The notes below the pieces were generated by a model, which ran no database searches, had not been told where the DNA came from, and saw only the letters and a program-made list of their open reading frames with translations. The position numbers and the translations under genes were made by a program. From Amphiduros pacificus (lineage: Eukaryota > Annelida > Polychaeta > Phyllodocida > Hesionidae), in contig OX439005.1 of NCBI GenBank assembly GCA_949316495.1, positions 2,823,001-2,887,000 on the forward strand: 64,000 nt of DNA, given 5' to 3'. Position 1 is the first letter of the stretch. Each line of letters begins with the position of its first letter. Of this stretch, positions 53,326 through 64,000 are shown piece after piece.

Positions 53326-55206
53326 AAGATCAGAGATTTTGAGTCATATATGGTACTAATCTCAGAGAAAGAGAGATCTGTGCTTAACTTTCCATGTTAA
53401 GATTAAAGATTTGAATAATACTATTGGATTTATTTTGATAAATTATAGACCTCACCAGTAAAAATTTAGGCGACTGATGAGCCACACACAAAATATGCCT
53501 GAAATGGATTCAGTTGACCTTTCTAAAATCAATCTTTTTTTTCAGTTTGTTCTTTGAAATGAGGACACAGCGGTCAGTACAGTGGGTATTTAGACACCAT
53601 TCAGACCATCAAAAGCAACAGGACAACACCTCCTGTGGAATATATGCATTAGTTGTAGGTATCTATAGATAATTTTGTCTGTAAGATTTTGAGCTTCATG
53701 AAAGTACACATCAGCTTAAAAATTAGCCTGACCATACTTACATTTTGAAGATTGATGCAAATTACAACTTTTTGAGAACCAAATCAATCCCAATTTTTCA
53801 TGCAGGGATGGTGGCTGTTGGAATTGAACCCACCATCACAAACTCAGCATACTCAACTCGTTTGACACCTTTCTTATTTCATAATGTTTAATGAAGCTCA
53901 AAAGACTAGTTTGTATCAATCCCTGCCCATTTGAGTATTTAAGCACCTACATGTAGCGCTCTGAATTGACATCAGTTCCTATGTGGAGGCAGTGGATTAT
54001 ATTCTCACATTGCTGGCATTGAATTTTACCATTTCTGTGACTGGAGGGGCTTTCATGTCAAGGACATGTGGCTAAAAAAGCTGAAATTCAACTATTGAGC
54101 TTTGTAAAGTGATCTTGATTAACATGTTGTGCTCTCAATTCACAACACTACAGATAAAGCTTATTAACCTCATATGAGCATTGTGTAGGGTCCATGATTG
54201 ATTATTTTACCTTGTCACAGTAACCTTGACCATTAAATCTTGTTGATCCAATTGCTTTCAGCATGAAGAGCAGGTCAATATGGCTCAATTTCACAGCTAC
54301 CCAAAACCAACAGATTTTATCCCCAAAGGTGCAAGAGAGTTGATATTCGTTGAATTAATTCACTTATTTTTTCCCCGCATGGGGGTCCAGTGGAACTTTT
54401 TGCATTTGAAATGACAGTATATCTTTAATCTATGTGCATTTATAGCATACCAGAATGCACTTGCAGAGAGATGCCATGCATATCAGTGTAACAGTGTCAA
54501 TTATCATATTCATGATCTGTATTGTATATCTTTTTGTTCAATATATCAAACTAATGTATTAACTATTTAACACCAGAGGTCATCCATGCATGGTAAAACA
54601 AACAGAAACTTTTACAAGGTATAACTTTTTGATACACCATGTTAGCCGGTTACTATTGACAACCAAAATCAACAATCAGCCATGTTTGTTAGTGTCCCAA
54701 GTGAATCAAGACAATATGCAACATTCCAGGTATGTAATGCAAATAAGCCAATCCATTATTTATATTATCATTATTATGTTACCTTTTTCCCATATTAATT
54801 GTATAAGTATATTGGAAGGTTTCCCATATAGTATGTACAATCTATTGGACCATTTTGTATTTCCCTCCAATGGGTATGTCAGGTGACTGCATTTTGGTGG
54901 CAAGTTTGAATATCACAATCCTTTGCAATCAAATGCCATCCTATGATTTTATGATTACTAATGTATTGTATCCAATTGCTATCATCATTCTGTATAATTT
55001 GGTAACAATATTTTATTGCATGTTTATTATGACCCAGTTCTATTTATGACCTACTTTTGGCTAACCCAGATATCCAATGTGCTTTATATAACATGTCAAT
55101 AGCTGCCATCTTGAATGTCCAATTTGCCATAGATTTCCTATGTAAAATCATTTACTCTGTAATGTTGTATCATAGACTCTGTGTAGTGCATGTAACATAA
55201 CTTAAT
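53323..55206. other. AT-rich stretch, no recognised gene
   Basis: A short AG-GT bounded open piece (53547-53585) is too small to call. Nothing else stands out. Confidence 0.4.
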
Positions 55207-55556
55207 TGTGAATTAATTGTAATTATGATATAAAAGAGCAGGTCTCTTATCATTTCATTATGACTTGATGATATTTTATCCTAAAGATATTTTAGTATGA
55301 ATTGAACTTTGTTACTTTGAATAATAATGACTTTATATGAGTATTATGCACCATAAACTGGAACTTTGCCAACTTTATGGAAATGATTTGTAAATGCAAG
55401 ATGTAGCTACTTTTAACATCAAAGGAGTGATTTATATGTTCTATTAGTGATTACTCTGTATTTATGATATTTTAGATTCCAGCCATTTGTCAACAAATAA
55501 AACCCACATAGAACATCAAGATGGACTTTGATTGATTCATTATGCCATATGCTACA
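55207..55556 (+). repeat. Left LTR of the Gypsy-type fossil
   Basis: TGTGAATTAATTG..GCTACA, with TATAAAAG near 55229 and AATAAAACCC near 55495. Matches 59466-59815 at about 99 percent. Confidence 0.93.
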
Positions 55557-58500
55557 TCTGGTGTCAGAAGAAAAAGAAAGAACAGTGGCTGGAAGGATGT
55601 TGTGGAATGAGGGACCAGACTGACCCTTCATCTGCAGTGGTGCCATCCTGGGGTATTCATCTCCATACACTGAGTGATCTTCGCCAACATTGCGTTGTGC
55701 ATGAAGGTCTTGTGTGTTTTTTGTACTGTGTGATATATATGTGCTGCCGTCATCCTGTGGTAACGGTGTGACTGTTTGTTCCTGGCAACAATGGGTGAAG
55801 AGCTGAGGAAAGAGCTTGAGGACCGGCGCTTGGAGTTAGCCGAGCTGAAGGCCAACAGAGTGCCAGCATCAAAAGTGGAGGTAAATTTACCTACACCGAG
55901 GAAGCTAGACAAGTTCGATGGCATAAAGACTGACGTGCGCGACTGGTTGGAGGATTGTCGTGGGGCCATCCGTGGACTTAGACAAGAAGAGCAAGTATCC
56001 TACATAAAGAGACACTTAGAGGGTGATGCAAGAAAAGAGATCAACCTGCAACCGTCCTCACTGGTGCAGAAAGCAGATGACATCTTCACCATTTTGAGAG
56101 AAGCTTTCGGGGAGAGGAGGAGCGCTGGAAAGATCAAGAGACTATTATACTCCCGTACACAGAAGGAAAATGAGAGTGTCCGTGACTTTACTCGCAGTTT
56201 AATGGACCTAGCGAACAGACTGCCTAATGAAAGTGACTCTTCACGTGATAGACTTTTGAAAGAAGTGGTTTGTGATAACCTGTTAAGTAAGAGCTTACGT
56301 GATGAGATTGAATGTATGGTATATGAAAATCCAGATGTTCCCTTTTCAGATATCAGGTCAAAAGCCATTCGACTGGGAGACCGGAACACTGAGATCGACC
56401 ACAAGTCAACCCGGGCCAGGACACACATGGTAGAGGTCGAGGAGGACTACAGCCACTCCAGTGCCGGTGCCAGCTGTCGCTCTACACTAGACAGCGGGGT
56501 CGAGACCAGCTGCTGTAGGACTCAACCCCAGACCAGAGAGGGGGCCTCCAGTGTGGAACCGCTGACGGCATTGACATCTGCCATTGAGAAGATGACTGAG
56601 CGCCAAGACCAGTTGATGAACTTTATGTTACATCAACAACAGCAGATGTTCGCAGCCCAACAAGCACAGGTGACTGTACCACCTTTCTACAATGTGCCAA
56701 GTCAGTCCCCTTCATCGATGAACTTTCATCCCATGCAAGCAGCAGTCCACCCAACTGGATTCTCAGGCCAGCCACAAGCAGCAAGCAGTGTTGACAAAGC
56801 AGGGATCCAGTGCTTCCGATGCCATGGTTTTGGCCATTACCAGTTTTCGCCTGAGTGCCCGATGAAACAGGCCTACTCAACCCGCCGTGGACGAGGCCGA
56901 GGCCCAGGGCGTCGTGGAAACGACCCTTCAACAGTGACCGACAACCAGGGAAATGCCTATCCTCCGCAGCACTGAGCCAGGCTCCGGAGAACAAGAATAT
57001 TGGCTCAGCTACTCTAGCCAAGGTTCAGGGCTCAGTAGCGACAGTTGTAGAGGAACAATCTCGAGTACCCGTCATTGAACATCCCCCACATATCCAGGAA
57101 GCCGTGGAACAGCTGGTAGGAAGTGCACCTCTAGTGACCTGCAAGGTTGGAGGTATCCCAGCTACTCTTCTGTTGGACAGTGGCAGTATGGTGTCGACCA
57201 TATCCCGGAAGTTCTTTGACCAGTACTTGAGAGAGAAGGTGGGAGACCCCAAGGACAGTTCCCACTTCCTGAAGCTGAGAGCCGCTAATGGACTTGAATT
57301 GCCATACATGGGCTACATAGAGCTCAACATTGAGGTGGAAAACCAAGTCATCAACAAGGGGATCCTTATTCAGAGGGACCTATGATGGCATCCTAGGAAC
57401 TAATATCCTCAACTCAGTTGATGCGTTCAAGGAATGGTCCGAAAGGATGAAAACTAGCAAGAACAGATCTGAGGTAGTTGACAGTGCACCAATAAGGGTA
57501 GTAGGGAAGAAAGTTAGGGTACCAGCACAATCAATGGTGGAAGTGTGCGCGACGGGACCTAAGACAGAAAAGCTTCTTCTAGTGGAACCCCTAGAGCACC
57601 CTATTGGGAGAAGTGGAGCCACTGTGTGCACCTTATGCAAGCCCGTGGGTGGAGACTTTGTTGTCCGTGTGATGAACGTGAGTACGTCGAACATCTGGTT
57701 GAGACCACGCACGATGATTGGGAAGGCTTTCGAGGTAGACTACGCAGTTGACAGGCTTGTGGACTTCAAGGAGACAGATGAGGAGATAGTTGTTGAAGAG
57801 GTACCTTACTCGAGACCTGAGGGCCAGGTCCAGCCAGAGGCACCCATCTGTAACTCCATTGAGAGGGAAGGATGTTCAAAGCCACTGCCAGATCTGATGA
57901 AGTTAGTTGACATTCCAGACGAATTGACTCCAGAACAACATAGAAAACTAAGAGATCTTCTAGAGGAGTACCGGGATGTGTTTGAGACAAGGAGATGGGA
58001 TGCACAGACTCGGTAGAGCACAGAATCCACCTGACGGATGAGGTTCCTGTCAGAGTGCCACATAGAAGCATTCCCCCTGCTCACTTCCAAGAAGTCAAGG
58101 AGCATCTCTGCAAACTACTGCAACAAGGAGTCATCAGGGAAAGCAAGTCACCATACTCTAGTCCCATTGTGTTAGCAAGACGTAAGTCAGGTGCAATAAG
58201 ACTGTGCAATGACTACAGACTACTGAACAAAAAAACAATCAAAGATGCACACCCCTTACCCAGGATTGATGAGTGTATGGACCACCTGGCAGGATCTAGC
58301 ATGTTCAGTACCCTCGATCTCAAGTCTGCCTACAATCAAGTACCAGTAGCAGAAGAGGATCGGCACAAGACAGCTTTTGGAACCCCAATGGGCCTGTTTG
58401 AGTACTGTAGGATGCCCTTCGGATTGTGCAACAGTCCAGCAACTTTCCAGAGGCTGATGATGAACATTTTCCGCTCGGAGATCCAGGACCAACTTCTGAC

Positions 58501-59465
58501 TTTTCTGAATGACCTGCTAGTGTATGCAGACGGGTTTGATCCACATCTAGACAGACTCAGAACTGAGCTCAGAGATAATGGACTGAAGGTGGAACCCTCC
58601 AAGTGCCATCTGTTCCAGAAACAAGTTGGTTATGTGGGACACAAGATCTCCAAGGAAGGTGTGTCAACAGATCCAGGAAAAGTTGCAGCAGTGGCGGAAT
58701 GGCCTACTCCACAGAATGCAACAGAGCTCCTGAGTTTCCTGTGCACAGCTGGGTACTACAGAAGGTACATACCCAAGTTCAGCCAGAGATCCGCACCACT
58801 GTATGAACTGATCAATAAGGATCCGAACAGGGGTAAGAAGAAGAGACCAGGTCGCAAGTGGAACTCAAAGGAACCAGCCAAGTGGGTCTGGACAGATGAA
58901 TGCCAAGACAACTTCACCGGTCTGAAGGATGCACTGGTGACAGCACCCATCTTGGGCTTCGCAGATTTCAGCAAACCTTTTGTGCTAGAGACAGAAGCAA
59001 GCTACCATGGACTTGGAGCCGTGTTGTCTCAATGGCAAGATGGCAAACAGCGTGTTATTGCCTATGCCAGCCGAGCACTCAGAGGAGCTGAACGCAACCA
59101 CATCCATTATAGTAGCATGAAGTTGGAACTGCTAGCCCTTAAGTGGGCAGTAACCGAGAAGTTTCGAGACTACCTGCTTGGAGCTACTTTCACTGTTTTC
59201 ACCGACAACAACCTGCTGAAGTATGTGATGACGTCTGCAAAACTGAAGGCAGTGGAGCAGAAGTGGGTTGGTGAACTGAGTGCCTTCAACTCTGACATCC
59301 GGTACAGACCAGGCAAGGACAACGCCAATGCAGATGGTTTGAGTCGCCAAAATCATCCTGCAGATATTCCAGATCAGTTTGAAGAACTCGGAGAAGATGA
59401 AGTTGCTTCTCTGATGGGCGTTACAGTAGTGCCACAGGAATTGAGGGCGGAGATGCTGAGTGTCT

Positions 59466-59815
59466 TGTGAATTAATTGTAATTATGATATAATAGAGCAG
59501 GTCTCTTATCATTTCATTATGACTTGATGATATTTTATCCTAAAGATATTTTAGTATGAATTGAACTTTGTTACTTTGAATAATAATGACTTTATATGAG
59601 TATTATGCACCATAAACTGGAACTTTGCCAACTTTATGGAAATGATTTGTAAATGCAAAATGTAGCTACTTTTAACATCAAAGGAGTGATTTATATGATC
59701 TATTAGTGATTACTCTGTATTTATGATATTTTAGATTCCAGCCATTTGTCAACAAATAAAACCCACATAGAACATCAAGATGGACTTTGATTGATTCATT
59801 ATGCCATATGCTACA
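59466..59815 (+). repeat. Right LTR of the Gypsy-type fossil
   Basis: Same sequence as 55207-55556 with about three differences. It follows the RNase H region closely. Confidence 0.93.
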
Positions 59816-60206
59816 TCAGCATGCTATGCAGTCATTTAGTTATTCTATTGGCTCACCTGTGTTAAATTGATTGGAGGAAAACATTATATTTATCAAAAAA
59901 TGATAATGAGAGGAGCACAGGAGTCAATTTGTTTAGGAGAAATGCCTTTTGGCGAACACTGTCTGTTCGGTTCAGATTAACTAAATGTATTTGATGACTG
60001 TTCTAAACTCCATGACATTGTATATAATTCCACGTGAATTGTACATGGAACATGATTACATTTTGGAAGAGATAAAATTGGAGAGTATTTGTGTTTTCTA
60101 AATCAGAACTTTAGCATTATTCATTAAAGTATTTTTGAATGTAGGAAGTGACCAATTAGATTATGAAAGGCAAACTTACTGGGGTGATTATGTGTTTGAT
60201 TTGCAG
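59816..60206. other. Unique AT-rich spacer before candidate exon d
   Basis: No repeat or gene recognised. Confidence 0.4.
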
Positions 60207-60303
60207 TTTGGCAGGAGATTACTGGAAAAATCAAGCTTGAAACTTTGCATTGATGTCAAAGATGAACGCAAGAATATTTTAGCTACCCTATGTGAGGAAC
60301 GTA
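60207..60303 (+). CDS. Candidate exon d, unidentified host gene
   Basis: 97 bp between TTGATTTGCAG and GTGAGTAA (a consensus donor). Starting in phase 0, as the end of exon c requires, it reads FGRRLLEKSSLKLCIDVKDE then RKNILATLCEER, an amphipathic, helix-like sequence. It is followed 30 bp later by a SINE. Linkage to exons a-c across 15 kb is inferred from phase only. Confidence 0.4.
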
Positions 60304-60335
60304 GTGAGTAAACTAGTATATAACTATTGCGAGCC

Positions 60336-60660
60336 ACGGGCCGTGGCGCAGTTGGTTAGAGTGCCAGCTTATTAGCACCAGTTCCTCTGTGGTGATCTAA
60401 AGGTCGTGGGTTCGAATCCCGGCCATGCCGAGATTGAACTCGTGATACAATTTCCCACATGAGCTGAGGCCCATGCCAAAAGGGTTAACCCGTTGTCCTT
60501 GTAAATCTGTGACCAGGTGGGTTGTCATGTCAAGGACCTGCGACATGACAATTCAGTGAGGCAGCACTATATCTGCTACAAGTAGGTCTCATCACGAAAT
60601 GACTGAAATAATGTTGAAAGTGATGTAAAGCCCCAAACAAACAAACAAACAAACAAATAA
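60336..60660 (+). mobile_element. tRNA-derived SINE, nearly intact
   Basis: Same family as 48202-48515: GGGCCGTGGCGCAGTTGGTT, GGTTCGAATCCCGGCC B box, GGACCTGCGACATGACAATT body, CAAA tail. The sequence TAACTATTGCGAG before it and ATAACTATTGCGAG after it is a 13-14 bp target-site duplication. Confidence 0.95.
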
Positions 60661-63600
60661 CTATTGCGAGGAACAGGTACAGATTATATCAAAACTTGTT
60701 GACTGTTGCTAAAATACCAATAAGTATGACGTCACTATTTCATTGATGGCCAATGGCCAGGATGATATGAGTGCTCTCTCAAATACATGAAATAGTGCAA
60801 TAATATAAAGACCAAAATAAGATAAGTGAATAATATACTTCCATTCTGAAGATATGAATTAATGATTCTACTTCAATATGTATATTTCCTTAGCAATGAC
60901 ATGCTGCATTGGGCCTCCTCCCTGCCCAATAATACAAACACATCTTCACAGTCAAAAATTACCAAATTATGTGAAATGTTCACATATATTTTAATTATTT
61001 CTCTCAGAAAAGCAATTTCCTTCTGTCTATTTAAGGTCTATAATCCACAATGAAAACCTGGGACAGACTTATGTTTTTTTGGCTTAAATGTGTTCAAAGT
61101 AATGTTATTGGTTAATTTAGCACAGAAAAAATAAACTTAACCAGCTAGTCTTAATTTTTTATTATTTAAATTGAACCCGTTTTAACGGTAGTTTCGACTC
61201 AGTTTTTGCAGCTGGCGACTTATATCACCTATCTGGGCTTTGCTGATGGTGGTTGGAGAACACTTCTTATCAATTAAAGAAAGTTGCATAATATTCAGTC
61301 TGAATTCATTGACAGTTAGAGTTTATATACTGTGCTAGCAGGATATTGCATAATTATGACATTATATTAACATTTTAACAATATATGACAGAGAAGACCA
61401 CCTGCCTCTGTTATCGTTTGGTTTGTCCGCCATGTGTGCTGAATGGGAAATACCCCCCACTGGCGTCATAGCCTCACTCTCATCCTGGAATCCAGAGCCG
61501 AAGGCAGTTACGTTAATATACGAGACCACACAAAGTTCTCCTCAGATGCTTCAATCTGATTGTGGATTATAGACCTTAAGCTAAAAAGCTGACTTTATGT
61601 ACTTGCTCCATTTCCACCGCATATGCTGCTGCTTCTGGTGCCTCACTTTGTTTTCTTCATCATTCATTTACACTTCGACATACGGATTAAATACCATAAC
61701 ATGATAATATGTAGGACTGAAAAACTTTTTGGACTGAACTTTTTGTGACCTTGGGTCAAGGTCAAGGTCATGACCAGCACAAGAGCAACTTGTGAATGCT
61801 GTATTTATTGACAAATTAGAACAATATACATATGACGTGGCACATATTATTTACCTATGAGTTGCTTGTATAAGTTTGATATTGGTTACCTTGAATTATT
61901 TTCAAGGTCACTGGATCCGATTTCCAAAATCAGCTATTTGTCTTATTTTGCAGAAACTTACAGATAGCATTTTTAGCATTACATTTATCTTACACAGTAT
62001 GTTTGTTCATAACTTTTAGAAACATTTTTTTAAGTAGGTCACAGTGACCTACTTAAAGCATTGGTGAAACCTGGAAAGTTGTAGGCAATTTTACAGTGGT
62101 TTAAGGTATCTGAAAACAATATATGATCTTAAAATTGACATACATACAGGCTATCTATCTGAAATCCACTAAAGAACATCTGCCCTGAGAATTATGATTT
62201 TTTGTGACCACCAAGTACTGCCAGGACTAAACAGGAAGTGTGTTGTGTGACCTTGACCTTTGAACTGTCAGGGGGCTCTGTAAGTCATAGGAGGTGTTGT
62301 TTACCAATTGTCAAAATTGGAGCAACACATTTTTGGCCATTTTTTTCCACTATTTAGAGAATGAATTGGAAGATAATACTTATCATGATGATAGTGCCTT
62401 TTCTTGGCTTTCTTTTGGTGGTAAATTTATTAAAAACGGATGAATATTTATGAAGTTATAAATGAAGAAATCATTATTTTTTATATTATATATGTTTGCA
62501 AAAAAAGTTTAAAAAAATTCTATACAGCCCAGCTTTTAAGGTGGAATCCATGCAGCCTTTGATGTCTTCCCATTCAATGGTGTGAAAAACCCCAAATTTC
62601 ATCAAAGAGGGTCATATCATAAATTTTACTGATACCAATTATCAGCATTCACAGTTTTGCCATTCAAAGTCATTGTGATTTAAGGCCAAACCAGTGATCA
62701 AAGGGTTTAATGTCACTTTTTCAATATCACGGCCTTCAAGTTAAGGGGGATTCCATGCAACCTTTGAGTCATGTCTTCCCTTTTTGACAGAAAGGTTTTC
62801 ATATGCATAAGATACTTTTCAAATAAATAGTATACTTTTCCCATAAATGATATATCTTTCACAACCATAAGATATTTGTCACAACCATAAAATATTTTTC
62901 ACGGCCATGAGTTATTTCATTGATTCAAATAATATTAAAATAATCTTATGTTGTTCTGAAGTATACTCCTGGCAATAAATTGATAAATTGTACAAAACAT
63001 CTTCACCCTGTTTCCCAAGCTGGACAGGTGCACAACTGGTAACTCATTAGGTGTTTACACAAGATCACATACCAGCTAAACAAAGCTTGTTGACAAAGTG
63101 TTCAATTGCTGGTGTAGGTTTTAGCAGACAACTGATCAACTTTCAAGTGCCACAGAAATTTGTTAACAGAGAATATTTTGGGTACTACTACATAAAAGCA
63201 CTGTTTAGGGTATAAACATTCATGTTATGTAAAGAAAATGTGTCTGAAAGTCAGGTTTCACCAATGCTTTAAAGGTCATATAGGTCTCAACATCCAAACA
63301 ATATTGGGAATTTAATCCTTTATAAATCAGAGATAAGATTATGATATTATGTACATATTGGTAAATATCTATCTGAATTTATTCAAATGCATTATTTGTG
63401 ACCTTGGGTCAAGGTCAAGTTCATAATTTGCACAATATATTGATGTGATTTGGCACATGTGGTCTACCAATGAGGGGTTTGGACAAGTTAAATATGGGGT
63501 GACCTTGACGTATTATCAAGATCACAAGAGATGATTTTCAAAATTAGCTATAAGTTCTATTTTGCAAAACACCACATTTAGCTTTTATGTCCACTATATT
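60661..63600. other. AT-rich region with diverged repeats, no gene recognised
   Basis: Contains two diverged copies of a repeat beginning GTGACCTTGGGTCAAGGTCA (61744-61930) and GTGACCTTGGGTCAAGGTCA (63399-63540), and at 62630-62810 a repeat shared with 42290-42395. A possible - strand start ATGGCGGACAAACC with a following donor lies at 61402-61433. Confidence 0.5.
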
Positions 63601-63639
63601 TATCTTGCACAATTTGTTTATATAATATATTGGACTGCG

Positions 63640-63867
63640 ATCTAATGAAAAAAATGAATATGTAGTACCTATGACTAATACGAAAACATATGGAGACAGG
63701 GCCTTCATGGTATATGCGCCAAGGAATTGGAATGCCCTTCCCCTGGAAGTGAAAAACTGTAAAACTGTGGACACTTTCAAGAAGAAACTTAAGACATATC
63801 TATTTAGAAAGCACTATCTCGATATAGCGCTTTGAGCAGACAAATTGTTATTATTATTATTATTATT
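63640..63867 (+). mobile_element. LINE 3' stub (LINE-D)
   Basis: Encodes only the C-terminus of a CR1/L2-type ORF2: KTYGDRAFMVYAPRNWNALP, LEVKNCKTVDTFKKKLKTYL, FRKHYLDIAL and stop. Then TATAGCGCTTTGAGCAGACA and ATT units. The tail resembles the LINE-B end (TAGCGCT, CAGAC, ATT) but is a separate lineage. Confidence 0.85.
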
Positions 63868-63893
63868 ATCTTGGTCACATAAACCAAAGGCTA

Positions 63894-64000
63894 CAGGCCG
63901 TGGCGCAGTTGGTTGGAGCGCCAGCTTATTAGCACCAGTTCCTCTGTGGTGATTCAAAGGTCATGGGTTCGATCCCATGCCGAGATTGAATTCATGATAC
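63894..64000 (+). mobile_element. tRNA-derived SINE, cut by the window end
   Basis: CAGGCCGTGGCGCAGTTGGT, TGGAGCGCCAGCTTATTAGC and GGTCATGGGTTCGATCCC: head of the CAAA-tailed SINE family. Confidence 0.9.

Larger units (their letters stand above)
55207..59815 (+). mobile_element. Ty3/Gypsy-type LTR retrotransposon fossil
   Basis: Direct repeats of about 350 bp at each end, a TGGTGTCAGAAG primer-binding-type site just after the left LTR, a Gag region (about 55.8-57.0 kb) with a capsid domain and a CCHC-like zinc knuckle, then protease, reverse transcriptase and RNase H regions (about 57.0-59.5 kb). An integrase was not recognised. The element is broken, with about three to five breaks. The LTRs differ at about three positions in 350, so insertion is recent. 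No matching target duplication was found. Confidence 0.93.

Overview
The window is animal nuclear DNA: spliced host genes with small exons and GT..AG introns, tRNA-derived SINEs, at least four LINE lineages, DNA transposons, one LTR retrotransposon and very large minisatellites. The mix (2A-bearing CR1-like LINEs, GTGACCTTGACC-type intronic repeats, SINEs with a CAAA tail) suggests a marine invertebrate. A mollusc or other lophotrochozoan is my guess, not something the sequence proves.

Layout. 1-3187: last three coding exons of inositol-tetrakisphosphate 1-kinase (ITPK1, + strand), with SINEs and a MITE in its introns. 3.6-13.3 kb: four long minisatellites (28/26, 37, 18 and 48 bp units), two small MITEs and no gene. 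14.3-18.8 kb: a complete four-exon profilin gene on the - strand, convergent with ITPK1. Two more minisatellites (58 and 34 bp units) in it grew out of its own stop-codon region and its own third 5' splice site. A hAT-type element sits in its first intron.

19.5-43.3 kb: nested transposons. A CR1-like LINE (LINE-A) occurs three times on the - strand; two copies are almost identical. It encodes a hydrophobic leader, a 2A-like motif, a PHD-type finger, an endonuclease and a reverse transcriptase, and its 5' leader carries a series of hairpins with a constant loop and varying stems. A second LINE (LINE-B) occurs at 28-30.6 and 45-47 kb. A retroposon with a pentanucleotide tail is stacked head to tail at 23.6-26.5 kb. 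Two complex blocks at 26.49-27.37 and about 39.15-39.97 kb are inverted copies of each other and may be the ends of one roughly 13.5 kb element enclosing LINE-B, LINE-A and a KH-domain-like gene fragment.

43.3-60.3 kb: candidate small exons of an unidentified host gene (+ strand). Its presumed 15 kb intron holds LINE-B, a LINE-B-tailed SINE, a two-ORF LINE (LINE-C) and a broken but young Ty3/Gypsy-type LTR element. 60.3-64 kb: SINEs, a LINE 3' stub and diverged repeats, with no convincing gene.

The points most worth a second look are the hairpin series in the LINE-A leader, the covarying 3' hairpin shared by LINE-B and a SINE, the profilin minisatellites seeded from gene boundaries, and the 13.5 kb inverted-end structure.
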